A stretch of DNA of 64,000 nucleotides from HGM12998 sp900756495 (GTDB lineage Bacteria; Bacillota; Clostridia; Oscillospirales; Oscillospiraceae): positions 24,938 to 88,937 of the forward strand of contig CAUEFI010000012.1 in NCBI GenBank assembly GCA_958477305.1, read 5' to 3'. A model generated the notes under the pieces. It saw only the letters and a list, made by a program, of their open reading frames with translations, was not told the origin of the DNA and made no database searches. Both the position numbers and the translations under genes were made by a program. Shown here piece after piece: positions 1-16,981 of this stretch. The stretch's first letter is position 1; the number at the start of each line of letters is the position of its first letter.

Positions 1-39
1 GGAAATATTTGACGGCGCTTGGGGCGGCCGCAAATCAAA

Positions 40-63
40 AGGCGATCCCTTCCGGGATCGCCT
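40..63 (-). terminator. Terminator downstream of the tuf tail relic
   Basis: A perfect 10-bp stem (AGGCGATCCC with its complement) closes a TTCC loop and is followed on the minus strand by TTTTGATTTG. It lies 17 bases past the stop codon of the decayed tuf tail at 81-130. That spacing resembles the one between intact tuf and its own terminator, so the hairpin was probably duplicated together with the tail. Confidence 0.8.
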
Positions 64-80
64 CTGATTGGATATGCTGA

Positions 81-130
81 TTAGGCTTCGCCGATGTCGA
101 TAACAACACTGGGGCCAACGGTACGGCTCT
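81..130 (-). pseudogene. Relic of a duplicated tuf 3' end
   Basis: Read on the minus strand this stretch encodes RTVGPSVVIDIGEA and a stop codon. It aligns to the last residues of EF-Tu at 178-1383 (RTVGSGVVIDIEEA), with the base similarity ending near 130. Only about 16 codons survive and there is no start. With the hairpin at 40-63 it forms a diverged copy of the unit 'tuf tail plus terminator'. It could be a tandem duplication or the scar of recombination with a second tuf gene; the sequence here cannot decide. Confidence 0.8.
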
Positions 131-137
131 ATAACAA

Positions 138-163
138 GAGGCGGCCCCTTATGGAGCCGCCTC
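138..163 (-). terminator. tuf terminator
   Basis: An 11-bp stem with one G-U pair in the minus-strand RNA and a TTAT loop, starting 14 bases past the tuf stop codon. The following minus-strand bases (TTGTTAT) are only moderately T-rich. It ends the str operon block. Confidence 0.75.
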
Positions 164-177
164 TCTCTGTGCGCTAA

Positions 178-1383
<1,206 letters not shown>

Positions 1384-1451
1384 GTTTGGTTATCCTCCTT
1401 AAATACACGTGTAAAGTCGTGTGATTTGATTGTATAGGGAAATGCGAGAAT

Positions 1452-1480
1452 ATTTTATAGCAAAAAACCGGAAATTGCAA
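1452..1480 (-). promoter_or_regulatory. Candidate sigma-A promoter for tuf
   Basis: On the minus strand TTGCAA (1475-1480) and TAAAAT (1452-1457) are separated by 17 bases in the short fusA-tuf spacer. The -35 match is partial. A promoter of its own for tuf is biologically reasonable but not proven here. Confidence 0.5.
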
Positions 1481-1485
1481 TACCT

Positions 1486-3594
1486 TTATTCCGCGTTGCC
1501 GCGGCCGCGCTCGGCGATAATTTTCTCCGCGATGTTCTTGGGGATCTCCACGTAGCTGTGAGGCTCCATGGAGTACTGGCCGCGGCCCTGCGTACGGGAC
1601 CGCAGGTCGGTGGCGTAGCCGAACATTTCGGAGAGGGGCACCAGCGCGTGAATGGCCTCGGCGCCGGGGCGGGACTCCATGCCCTGGATCTGTCCGCGGC
1701 GGCTGTTCAAATCGCCGATGACATCGCCCATATAGTCGGAGGGGACGATGACGTCTACCTTCATGATGGGTTCCAGAAGGATGGGATTGGCCTTGCGGCA
1801 GGCCTCTTTGAAGGCCATAGAACCGGCAATCTTAAAGGCCATTTCGGAGGAGTCCACCTCATGGTAGGAGCCGAAGGTCAGGTGTACCTTCACGTCCACC
1901 ACGGGGTAACCAGCCAGAACGCCGGCCTGCATGGCACCCTGGATACCGGCGTCCACCGCGGGGATATACTCCTTGGGAATCACGCCGCCGGTGATCTCAT
2001 TGAGGAACTCATAGCCCTTTCCAGACTCGTTGGGCTCCACCGTGATACGGACATGGCCGTACTGGCCCTTGCCGCCGGACTGACGGGCATACTTGGTATC
2101 CTGCTCGACGGACTTCTTAATGGTCTCCTTATAGGCCACCTGGGGTGCGCCCACGTTGGCCTCCACCTTGTACTCGCGGAGCAGACGGTCCACGATGATC
2201 TCCAGATGGAGCTCGCCCATGCCGGCAATGATGGTCTGACCGGTCTCATCGTCGGTGTAGGTCTTGAAGGTGGGATCCTCCTCAGCCAGCTTCATGAGGG
2301 CGACGCCCATCTTTTCCTGGCCGGCCTTGGTCTTGGGCTCGATAGCCACGCGGATAACGGGCTCGGGGAACTCCATGGACTCCAGAATAACGGGGTGCTT
2401 CTCGTCGCACAGAGTGTCGCCGGTGGTGGAATTCTTCAGTCCGATAACGGCGGCGATATCGCCGGAGTACACCGTCTCAATGTCCTCTCGGTGGTTGGCG
2501 TGCATCTGCAGAATACGGCCGATGCGCTCCTTCTGCTTCTTGGTGGAGTTGAGCACGGCGGTACCGGTATTCAGCACACCGGAGTAGACTCGGATAAAGG
2601 ACAGCCGGCCTACGAAGGGATCGGTGGCAATCTTGAACGCCAAGGCGGAGAAGGGGGCGTCGTCGGAAGCGGGGCGCTCGTCCTCCTCCTCAGTGTCCGG
2701 ATTCACGCCCTTGATGGCGGGGATGTCCAAGGGAGAGGGCATATAATCCACGATGGCGTCCAGCAGCTTCTGCACGCCCTTGTTCTTGTAGGACGTTCCG
2801 CAGGTCACGGGAACCAGCAGGTTCTCAATGGTGCCCTTGCGCAGAGCCTTCCGGATGAGCTCACAGGGGATCTCCTTCTCCTCCAGGGCCAGTTCCATAA
2901 TCTCATCGTCCAGGTCGGCGCAGGCGTCGATGAGCTTGGTACGGTACTCCTGGGCCAGCTCCATCATGTCCTCAGGGATGGGCTCCACACGCATGTCCTT
3001 GCCCAGATCGTCATAGTATACGTCGGCATCCATCTCCACCAGGTCGATGATCCCCTTGAAGGTCTCCTCGGATCCGATGGGAAGCTGGATGGGAACGGCG
3101 TTGCACTTAAGGCGGTCATGGATCATATTGAGCACGTTGTAAAAGTCGGCGCCCATGATGTCCATCTTATTGACATAGATCATGCGGGGGACCTTATAGT
3201 GGTCAGCCTGGCGCCATACCGTCTCAGACTGCGGCTCCACACCGCCCTTGGCGCACATAACGGTCACACTGCCGTCCAGCACGCGCAGGGAGCGCTCCAC
3301 CTCGACGGTGAAGTCCACGTGACCCGGCGTGTCGATGATGTTGATCCGGGTCTGGGGGAACTGGTCCTTGGTCCCCTTCCAATAGCAGGTGGTGGCGGCG
3401 GAGGTGATGGTAATGCCGCGCTCCTGCTCCTGGGCCATCCAGTCCATGGTGGCGGTACCGTCGTGAGTCTCGCCAATCTTGTAGTTGACGCCGGTATAAT
3501 AGAGGATACGCTCGGTCGTGGTCGTCTTGCCCGCGTCAATGTGGGCCATGATGCCGATGTTCCGGGTGTTCTCTAAGGATACTTTCCTAGGCAT
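1486..3594 (-). CDS. fusA: Elongation factor G
   Basis: Ribosomal translocase GTPase of 702 residues, a normal length for the family. The N-terminal G domain has AHIDAGKT (residues 17-24), DTPGHVDF and NKMD, and is followed by the EF-G domains II-V ending in a lysine/arginine-rich tail. The C-terminal region keeps the GRGQYSMEP segment typical of translocating EF-G rather than a tetracycline-protection protein. It sits between rpsG and tuf in the classical str order, 20 bases downstream of rpsG, and is probably co-transcribed with it. Nothing in the sequence suggests a duplicate or specialised paralogue. Confidence 0.99.
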   Translation of the reverse strand: MPRKVSLENTRNIGIMAHIDAGKTTTTERILYYTGVNYKIGETHDGTATMDWMAQEQERGITITSAATTCYWKGTKDQFPQTRINIIDTPGHVDFTVEVERSLRVLDGSVTVMCAKGGVEPQSETVWRQADHYKVPRMIYVNKMDIMGADFYNVLNMIHDRLKCNAVPIQLPIGSEETFKGIIDLVEMDADVYYDDLGKDMRVEPIPEDMMELAQEYRTKLIDACADLDDEIMELALEEKEIPCELIRKALRKGTIENLLVPVTCGTSYKNKGVQKLLDAIVDYMPSPLDIPAIKGVNPDTEEEDERPASDDAPFSALAFKIATDPFVGRLSFIRVYSGVLNTGTAVLNSTKKQKERIGRILQMHANHREDIETVYSGDIAAVIGLKNSTTGDTLCDEKHPVILESMEFPEPVIRVAIEPKTKAGQEKMGVALMKLAEEDPTFKTYTDDETGQTIIAGMGELHLEIIVDRLLREYKVEANVGAPQVAYKETIKKSVEQDTKYARQSGGKGQYGHVRITVEPNESGKGYEFLNEITGGVIPKEYIPAVDAGIQGAMQAGVLAGYPVVDVKVHLTFGSYHEVDSSEMAFKIAGSMAFKEACRKANPILLEPIMKVDVIVPSDYMGDVIGDLNSRRGQIQGMESRPGAEAIHALVPLSEMFGYATDLRSRTQGRGQYSMEPHSYVEIPKNIAEKIIAERGRGNAE

Positions 3595-3614
3595 AACTAA
3601 TAACTCCTTATAAC

Positions 3615-4085
3615 CTACCAGCGGTAGTGCGCGAAGGCCTTGTTGGATTCGGCCATCTTGTGGGTGTCCTCGCGCTTCTTGACAGCGGACCCCAGATTAT
3701 TGGCGGCGTCCATCAGTTCGCCGGCCAGGCGCTCCTTCATGGTCTTCTCGCTGCGGGCGCGGGAATAGTTGGTCAGCCACCGCAGGCCAAGGGTCTGACG
3801 GCGCTCAGGCCGCACCTCGATAGGCACCTGATAGGTGGCGCCGCCCACGCGGCGGGCCTTGACCTCCAGGGACGGCATGATGTTCTCCAGGGCGGTGGTA
3901 AAGACATCCAGGGGATCCTTGTCGGTCTTTTCCTTGATAATATCGAAAGCACCGTAGACCACTTTCTGGGCCACGCCCTTTTTGCCGTCCAGCATGATGC
4001 TGTTGATCAGCTTGGTCACCAGGACGGAGTTATACAGCGGGTCAGGTAAAACCTCCCGCTTGGGTACGTTTCCTCTTCTGGGCAC
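3615..4085 (-). CDS. rpsG: 30S ribosomal protein S7
   Basis: Primary 16S rRNA-binding protein that nucleates the 30S head. The product starts PRRGNVPKRE and ends FAHYRW, both characteristic of S7. I chose the GTG at 4085, giving 156 residues, the usual S7 length. The longer alternative ATG at 4103 would overlap the strong AAGGAGGG that sits just upstream of the GTG, so that ATG lies in the ribosome-binding site and would add six residues absent from the family. It follows rpsL after an unusually long, hairpin-rich 204-base spacer and precedes fusA. Confidence 0.97.
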   Translation of the reverse strand: MPRRGNVPKREVLPDPLYNSVLVTKLINSIMLDGKKGVAQKVVYGAFDIIKEKTDKDPLDVFTTALENIMPSLEVKARRVGGATYQVPIEVRPERRQTLGLRWLTNYSRARSEKTMKERLAGELMDAANNLGSAVKKREDTHKMAESNKAFAHYRW

Positions 4086-4289
4086 TTTGCTTCCCTCCTT
4101 CATAGTATGATTTCATAGGTACTCGAAGATTCCTCCACGGGAATCCCCGTGTAAGACAAGTGCCTGCTTGTCCAGTGCCTCGCGGGAAACGCACCTATCT
4201 ATAGGTAGCGCTTCTGCAAGGGCAACTGCCTTGCGCATTTAGCGCAGAAATTCTCTCGGTTCGCAGGGGCGTAATTGCTCTCGCGGAAT
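4086..4289 (-). other. rpsL-rpsG intercistronic spacer with hairpins
   Basis: The spacer is long for a ribosomal protein operon and contains at least two perfect hairpins: CACGGG/CCCGTG at 4136-4151 and GACAAG/CTTGTC at 4155-4172. Weaker ones lie further toward rpsL. In Escherichia coli the rpsL-rpsG spacer is the binding target through which S7 represses its own operon. A similar role here is an inference from position; I did not align the structure. Confidence 0.45.
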
Positions 4290-4712
4290 TTACTTCTTAC
4301 CCGCCTTAGGCCGCTTGGCGCCGTACTTGGAGCGAGCCTGCATACGTCCGTTCACGCCCTGGGTATCCAGAGTGCCGCGGATGATGTGGTAACGCACGCC
4401 GGGCAGGTCCTTGACACGGCCACCGCGGATCATCACCACGCTGTGTTCCTGCAAGTTGTGGCCCACACCGGGGATATAGGCGGTAACCTCGTAACCGTTG
4501 GTCAGCTTCACACGGGCGATCTTACGCAGAGCCGAGTTGGGCTTCTTCGGGGTGGAGGTACGAACAGCGGTGCACACGCCTCTCTTCTGGGGGGATGGCA
4601 GGTCAGTCTCGCGGTTCTTCAGGGTGTTCAGGCCATGCTGCATGGCAGGAGAGGTGGACTTATAGGTCACCTTGTCACGGCCCTTGCGGACGAGTTGGTT
4701 AAACGTAGGCAT
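4290..4712 (-). CDS. rpsL: 30S ribosomal protein S12
   Basis: Decoding-site protein of the small subunit, 140 residues, starting MPTFNQLVRKGR and ending in a lysine-rich tail. The decoding segments TPKKPNSALRK and GRVKDLPGVRYH are intact. The lysines whose substitution classically gives streptomycin resistance are therefore the sensitive type. A strong AGGAGG precedes the ATG. It lies between the small L7Ae-family gene and rpsG, the standard order in Firmicutes. Confidence 0.98.
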   Translation of the reverse strand: MPTFNQLVRKGRDKVTYKSTSPAMQHGLNTLKNRETDLPSPQKRGVCTAVRTSTPKKPNSALRKIARVKLTNGYEVTAYIPGVGHNLQEHSVVMIRGGRVKDLPGVRYHIIRGTLDTQGVNGRMQARSKYGAKRPKAGKK

Positions 4713-4796
4713 AATGTTCCTCCTTTCTCACTTTTTGAATATCTATTTTAACAAAATATCGGAAAAATATTCTGTTAAAATCAAAAAAATGAATCT

Positions 4797-5039
4797 CTAA
4801 CGGACTAGCGCAGCTACCGCGGCTCCCACTGCAATGCCACAGGCAGCACCCAATTCCCTCATTGAGGCAATTTTCTCTACGCTTACACCCCGCTGGATGC
4901 ACAGAGCCTCCACAGGCTCCGTCACCTTGGGATCTGCGTCTTCGGCCAGGAATACCTGCACGGCGGTCCCGCTGTCTATGGCCCGGCGGGTCTGCTTCGC
5001 CCCAACCACTCTGGGCCCGGCCTTAAGCTCACTCAGCAT
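4797..5039 (-). CDS. L7Ae-family ribosomal protein (YbxF type)
   Basis: 80-residue L7Ae/L30e/Gadd45-family protein, a small RNA-binding fold. The segment AGPRVVGAKQTRRAID followed by an alternating alpha/beta pattern matches the paralogue found between rpoC and rpsL in Bacillus (YbxF), which binds kink-turn RNA. The start has AGGAGG seven to eight bases upstream. The context (rpoC, this gene, rpsL, rpsG, fusA, tuf) is the usual one and supports the assignment. Its exact ribosomal role is uncertain even in model organisms. Confidence 0.88.
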   Translation of the reverse strand: MLSELKAGPRVVGAKQTRRAIDSGTAVQVFLAEDADPKVTEPVEALCIQRGVSVEKIASMRELGAACGIAVGAAVAALVR

Positions 5040-5210
5040 CGCACGTGCCTCCTGTCTCTTGAATCACAACGGAAAGAGGGCTTTTTCCTCCTCTTTCCTA
5101 TTGGCGGCAGACACACCTGCGCAATTTGGGATTATATCATAGGCCGCACAGCAAGTCAAGCGCAAAATTGCCTGAAATCACAGGGGTTCCGGCAGTCCCG
5201 GAGCAAAAAC

Positions 5211-5240
5211 CGCCCGGCCCGCTTTTCAGCGGGCCGGGCG
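5211..5240 (-). terminator. Terminator after rpoC
   Basis: A perfect 12-bp GC stem (CGCCCGGCCCGC and complement) with a six-base loop, followed on the minus strand by GTTTTTGC. It separates rpoBC from the L7Ae-rpsL-rpsG-fusA-tuf genes, so these probably have some independent transcription or rely on read-through. Confidence 0.85.
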
Positions 5241-5261
5241 GGCAGGATCTCGGTCAGGCCA

Positions 5262-9026
<3,765 letters not shown>

Positions 9027-9048
9027 AAATCACTCGTCCTCCCTTTCC

Positions 9049-12762
<3,714 letters not shown>

Positions 12763-13012
12763 CGTAGAAATAACACCTCGTTTTCTTTGTAGGCGATTCA
12801 AATACACCCCGTTATCAGAGGGTATTCCCCCGCCTCCCCTGCCTGTTTCTTCGTCATTTTGCACAAACAGTCTCACTCAGCCGTTCCGCGAACGCCCGGC
12901 TGCGTTGATAGATTGAAGCACTTTTCTCTTGCGCTTTTCTCTCCGTCATGTTACACTGTATCCACAGTGGGCGGAAAGTCGAATTCGCTCGTTCCGGGTA
13001 TAAGAGCATTTA

Positions 13013-13041
13013 AGTATACCATGGCAATTCCCGGAAGTCAA
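13013..13041 (-). promoter_or_regulatory. Sigma-A promoter for rpoB-rpoC
   Basis: On the minus strand TTGACT (13036-13041) and TATACT (13013-13018) are spaced by exactly 17 bases. Transcription would start near 13006, leaving a leader of about 240 bases before rpoB. The leader contains a short perfect hairpin (CACTGT, four-base loop, ACAGTG) near 12956-12971. Confidence 0.8.
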
Positions 13042-13105
13042 CCATTTTATGTGTGTGAAATCTGGAGAAATCCAGATTTTTTCTTTTTGTCAAGGAGGAG
13101 CCGAT

Positions 13106-14359
13106 TTGATCGACCGATTCGTAGCCGCGGCGGCGCTGGCCCTGCTGGCAGCGGCAGCGCTGGCCATCCTGTTCCGGGAGGGCATCCGAGGCCGCCGCCT
13201 TCTGCTGTGCATCCTTCCTGTTGCACTTGCCTTCATACTGCGGTGGGCATGCATGGATCACATGACCTATGACTATCTGGACTTTCTCTCCAACTGGGCA
13301 ACCTGGTTCCGGGAGCATGGCGGCTGGTCCGCAGTCAAGGACCCGGTTGGGAATTACAACGCCCCCTACCTCTATTTTTTAGCCGCAATCTCCTACCTGC
13401 CTGTAAGTGATCTTTACCTTATCAAGCTCTTCTCCATCGCCTTCGATGTCGTACTGGCCTGGGGCGGGCTGCGCGTGGTCCGTATCTTCTGTCCCTCCGG
13501 AAGTCCCCGGCCTGCAATTGCCTTCTGCCTTCTCCTGCTGCTCCCTACCGTAATGCTCAACGGCGCCTACTGGAGTCAGTGCGACTCGCTCTATGGAGCC
13601 CTTTGTCTCCACGCTCTGGCCTGCGCCCTGAACGGCAGGCCCAAATCCTCGGTTACGCTGCTGGCCATAGCCTTTTCCTTTAAGCTGCAGACCATTTTTC
13701 TGCTTCCGCTCTGGTGTGCCCTATGGTTCACTGGACGGGTCAAATTCCGGCATTTTGCTCTTTTCCCTCTGTCTTACTTCCTCACCATTTTTCCCGCCCT
13801 CCTGCTGGGCAAGCCCCTTGCCGACATTCTGGGAGTCTATTTCGGACAGGCGGCGGAGTACAGCGCCTACCTTACCCTCAACGCCCCCTCTGTATATGCC
13901 CTCATCCCTTATGGCGCTCAGGTTGACACCGTTCTCGCCTCCAGATTGGGAATCCTGTCCGCCTTTATCCTGGTCGCTGTTTTACTGCTGTTGCTGTTCC
14001 GCTTCCGAAGGCAGGTAAACACACAGCTTCTCCTTACTGCCGCCGCCATTCTGTCTCTTGGAGTACCTCTGCTCCTTCCCCATATGCACGACCGCTACTT
14101 CTTTCTCGCCGATGTAATCACCCTGACCGCAGCCTGTATCACGCCCCTCCGATGGCCCCAGGCCGCATTGGTTCAGTTCTCCTCCCTCAGCGCCTATGCC
14201 ACTTACCTGCGCCTGGAGTACACCGCTCCGCTCCACTTTGGATCCATTCTTCTTCCGATGGGACTGGAAGCGCTCTGCCTCCTGGCTGCCCTGGCCATGC
14301 TCTGGATCACTCTGATCCGGCAGATCATCTCTGCAAAACAGCGGCCCCTCTCTCCCTGA
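13106..14359 (+). CDS. Gpi18-like membrane glycosyltransferase family protein
   Basis: 417-residue polytopic membrane protein with about ten hydrophobic segments. The first extracytoplasmic loop has DYLDFLSNWATWF and NYNAPYLYFL, the pattern of GT-C-fold mannosyltransferase-like proteins (COG5542, Gpi18-related). Such enzymes transfer sugars from lipid-linked donors outside the membrane; the substrate here is unknown. I chose the TTG at 13106 because AAGGAGG sits seven bases upstream; the upstream ATG in the same frame would add 19 residues without a ribosome-binding site. It is divergent from rpoB and stands alone. Family call from memory of motifs, moderate confidence. Confidence 0.65.
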   Translation: MIDRFVAAAALALLAAAALAILFREGIRGRRLLLCILPVALAFILRWACMDHMTYDYLDFLSNWATWFREHGGWSAVKDPVGNYNAPYLYFLAAISYLPVSDLYLIKLFSIAFDVVLAWGGLRVVRIFCPSGSPRPAIAFCLLLLLPTVMLNGAYWSQCDSLYGALCLHALACALNGRPKSSVTLLAIAFSFKLQTIFLLPLWCALWFTGRVKFRHFALFPLSYFLTIFPALLLGKPLADILGVYFGQAAEYSAYLTLNAPSVYALIPYGAQVDTVLASRLGILSAFILVAVLLLLLFRFRRQVNTQLLLTAAAILSLGVPLLLPHMHDRYFFLADVITLTAACITPLRWPQAALVQFSSLSAYATYLRLEYTAPLHFGSILLPMGLEALCLLAALAMLWITLIRQIISAKQRPLSP

Positions 14360-14369
14360 CCTGTTCGGA

Positions 14370-14669
14370 TCAGAAAAAGTAGCGGCCTGAATTTCTCCGC
14401 AGCGCTCCCCCACACCGGGCCTCAACCTCACAGATCAGGATAAAGGCGGGAACCCGGTTCCCCGCCAGTCCGTCTTCATCTAGGTTCTCCACTGCCTTGA
14501 ATCGGACCTCCCTCTCATCCCTAATGATAAACCGTCAGGGCTGGATGCTGCATCCGCTGGGTAAGCGCCGGGACACATCCACCAGGCGGGTCAGACGCTC
14601 CCAGGAGACCGGCCTGTCGCTGTATGCCCGGCAACTCTCACGCTTCGCCTGCAATGCATCAAAATCCAT
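14370..14669 (-). pseudogene. Nitroreductase-family gene remnant
   Basis: The minus strand has a good ribosome-binding site and an ATG at 14669, then MDFDALQAKRESCRAYSDRP, the N-terminal signature of the FMN nitroreductase family. Translation runs to a TGA at 14535-14537 in the place of the tryptophan of the family's IQPW motif, then stays open in the same frame (RFIIRDEREV ... VPAFILICEVEARC) to a final stop at 14370. So one nonsense change (TGG to TGA) plus loss of the C-terminal half has inactivated it. UGA is read as selenocysteine elsewhere in this genome, but a Trp position is not a plausible Sec site. Confidence 0.75.
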
Positions 14670-14986
14670 ATCAATCTCTCCTTCTCAATATGCATTGATT
14701 GCTTTTTGTATTAATCAGCCAATAGATAACTATTTATTTATCTAATAATATCGCCGTGCGCCTGTCCACCAAAAAAAGTATCTGCTGTTCCAATTCCTTT
14801 TTCTGATATGGAATGTGCTGTCTATCTCAAACTATGACTGCATCTCCAGCAACCGAATCTACACAGCAAAACAGCGCCGCCCCCTCATGATATGTGAGAC
14901 AAGGCGCGCCCCTTTTTCTCCTCCGGCCCTTGTGCCTATGCCCCTTTTGCGCTAAAATGGGAGACAGCTTACAAAGGAGGCCCGCT
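14670..14986. other. Intergenic stretch between pseudogene and protease
   Basis: AT-rich sequence upstream of the nitroreductase remnant, with a short inverted repeat (AGATAA / TTATCT, about 14728-14747) that may have been its operator. Near 14870-14920 a GC-rich imperfect hairpin lies upstream of the protease gene. No gene or clear promoter is visible. Confidence 0.35.
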
Positions 14987-16903
14987 ATGAAGTACACCCG
15001 AATCTCCCGCCTGGCGGCGGCGCTGCTTGCCCTGTCCCTGTTCCTCCCCACCGCCGCGCAGGCGCTGACAATCGAGGAGGCCAGAGCGCTGTTGACGGAA
15101 CACTACATTGACACGGTGCCCGAGGATGTCCTGTCCCAGCCCACCATCACCGATATGCTGGCCGCACTCGGGGATCCCTACACCGTCTATTACAACTCCG
15201 AAGAATACGCAGCCTTCCTGGCCAGCATGGAGGATTCGATGGTGGTAGGAATCGGCATCTCATCCCAGGTCACCCCTGACGGCGTACTCATTGCGGCCGT
15301 CTTTGCGGATTCCCCGGCGGAAAAGGGCGGCCTGAAAAGCGGAGATCTGATCACTGCCGTGGATGGCGTTGCACTGGCCGGGCTGGACCAAGGGACGGTT
15401 ACCGGCCTTCTGCGCGGAGAGGAGGGTTCTGCTCTGCGCGTCTCCTATCTCCGGAACGGTCAGAGCTCCACTGTCACGCTGACCCGGCAGGAAATTGTGA
15501 TCCCGGCCACCACCGCCGAGCTGATAGACGGCCACATAGGCTATATCGACTGCGCTGCGTTTGGCTCCGAGACCCTGGCTCACTTTACCGAGGGCCTGGA
15601 GAAATATAGCGGCGAGGCCGACCGTTGGATCCTGGATCTGACTGGAAATGGCGGCGGCTCGGCACTGGCTGCCGCCCAGACCGTAGCCTGCTTCACCGGC
15701 CCCTCCTACACCGCCTTTCTCCAGGATGGCAGCGGTCAAATCTCGGTATACGCCCCTGATAACCCCGCTCTGACCCTCTATCCCGTCATTGCGCTCACCG
15801 ACAGCGCCTCCGCCAGCGCTGCCGAGCTCTGCGCCGCCGCTGTACGCGACTTAGGTGCCGGTATCGTGGTAGGCTGGCGCACCTATGGTAAGGGAACCGC
15901 CCAGGTCCTCTTGGACGAGGACACCAACCCCGAGTATTTTCCGGACGGAGATGCCATGAAGGTCACGGCCTACCGCTTCTACTCCGCCTCAGGCAACGCC
16001 ACCGATTCCATCGGTGTTATTCCCCATCTTCTGATAGACCCCAACCTTGCCGACGGCGTGGCCCGGCTGCTCTCCGCCCCGAACCCCAGCGGAGATACCA
16101 AGGGGCTGCTGCGCATCGACTTTGTATGGCGTTGGTATGTGGATCTGGATCAGGCCTTAAGCGAGGAGTTTCGTCCGGCTTTTACCGCCCTGCTGGAAGC
16201 CCTGCCTGCCTCGGTCAAAATCTGGGAGGGCACCGGCGGCTCCGATGGATGGGAACAGACCTCTGTGCCCGATCTGGCTGAGGCCCTGGGGCTGGAATAT
16301 AAATCCCGCGGCTTTGCAGACACCTCCGATTCCCCTTACGCCGCTCAGATCGACGCCCTTGCCACGTATTTCATCGTGTCCGGCGCGGGAGACGGCATGT
16401 TTCATCCCGACAGGGCGATGACCAGAGCCGAGCTTTGTGCGCTGCTGGCCCAGGCGCTGAATTGCCGGATGCCGGATGGGGAGAGCCATTTTTCGGACGT
16501 AACTGCGGGCTCCTGGTATGGCCCCGCGGTCAACGCTCTGGCTGATATGGGTCTGGTGTCCGGCACGGGGGACGGCCGCTTCCTGCCCGACGCCCCGGTC
16601 ACCCACGAGCAATTCTTTACGATTATGGGCCGCTTGGCCCAGCGGCTCAACATGCACCTGGACAGCATCCAGAGCCTCCGCCCCGAGCATGCTCTTGAGG
16701 ACGCGGCTTTTTCTTCCTATTCCGACTGGTCCAGGGCTGAGCTCTGGCTGCTGACGCAAAGCCAGACAGATGTGTTCGGCAACACCATCAGTCTTCTGTG
16801 GGACGATCTGTCTGCCATCGATCCGGCCGCCGCCACCACCCGCGAAGAGGCCGCATGTCTGGTCTATCAAATTTTGTCCTATGTTGGCATCCTGCCGGTA
16901 TAG
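14987..16903 (+). CDS. Secreted S41 (C-terminal processing) protease with SLH domains
   Basis: 638 residues from an ATG with AAAGGAGG upstream. A signal peptide (residues 1-25, ending AQA) is followed by a short helical region, a PDZ domain (about 85-160) and the S41 catalytic core. The Ser is in DSASASAAEL and the Lys in YGKGTAQVL, the Ser-Lys dyad of Ctp proteases. The C-terminal third carries two S-layer homology repeats (FADTSDSPYAAQIDAL... and FSDVTAGSWYGPAVNAL...) plus a weaker third, which would anchor the enzyme to cell-wall polymers. Probable role: processing of surface proteins. A bidirectional terminator follows immediately. Confidence 0.92.
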   Translation: MKYTRISRLAAALLALSLFLPTAAQALTIEEARALLTEHYIDTVPEDVLSQPTITDMLAALGDPYTVYYNSEEYAAFLASMEDSMVVGIGISSQVTPDGVLIAAVFADSPAEKGGLKSGDLITAVDGVALAGLDQGTVTGLLRGEEGSALRVSYLRNGQSSTVTLTRQEIVIPATTAELIDGHIGYIDCAAFGSETLAHFTEGLEKYSGEADRWILDLTGNGGGSALAAAQTVACFTGPSYTAFLQDGSGQISVYAPDNPALTLYPVIALTDSASASAAELCAAAVRDLGAGIVVGWRTYGKGTAQVLLDEDTNPEYFPDGDAMKVTAYRFYSASGNATDSIGVIPHLLIDPNLADGVARLLSAPNPSGDTKGLLRIDFVWRWYVDLDQALSEEFRPAFTALLEALPASVKIWEGTGGSDGWEQTSVPDLAEALGLEYKSRGFADTSDSPYAAQIDALATYFIVSGAGDGMFHPDRAMTRAELCALLAQALNCRMPDGESHFSDVTAGSWYGPAVNALADMGLVSGTGDGRFLPDAPVTHEQFFTIMGRLAQRLNMHLDSIQSLRPEHALEDAAFSSYSDWSRAELWLLTQSQTDVFGNTISLLWDDLSAIDPAAATTREEAACLVYQILSYVGILPV

Positions 16904-16943
16904 GCCGGCAGCCTGTATTCCGGTGTCCCCTGTTTGAACAGTC

Positions 16944-16981
16944 AAAAATGCCTGGTGCGCATATGCGCACCAGGCATTTTT
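16944..16981. terminator. Bidirectional terminator
   Basis: A perfect palindrome with 19-base arms and no spacer, flanked by A-run and T-run, placed between the convergent protease gene and the RsgI-like gene. Confidence 0.9.

Noticed and set aside
4086..4103. Upstream ATG as rpsG start
   Set aside because: It overlaps the strong ribosome-binding site and would add six non-conserved residues; the GTG gives the usual 156-residue S7.
14535..14537. TGA in the nitroreductase remnant as selenocysteine
   Set aside because: It occupies a conserved Trp position, and the gene lacks its C-terminal half anyway.
16944..16981. Perfect palindrome as a recombination or regulator site
   Set aside because: A/T-run flanks and its place between convergent genes make a bidirectional terminator the simplest reading.
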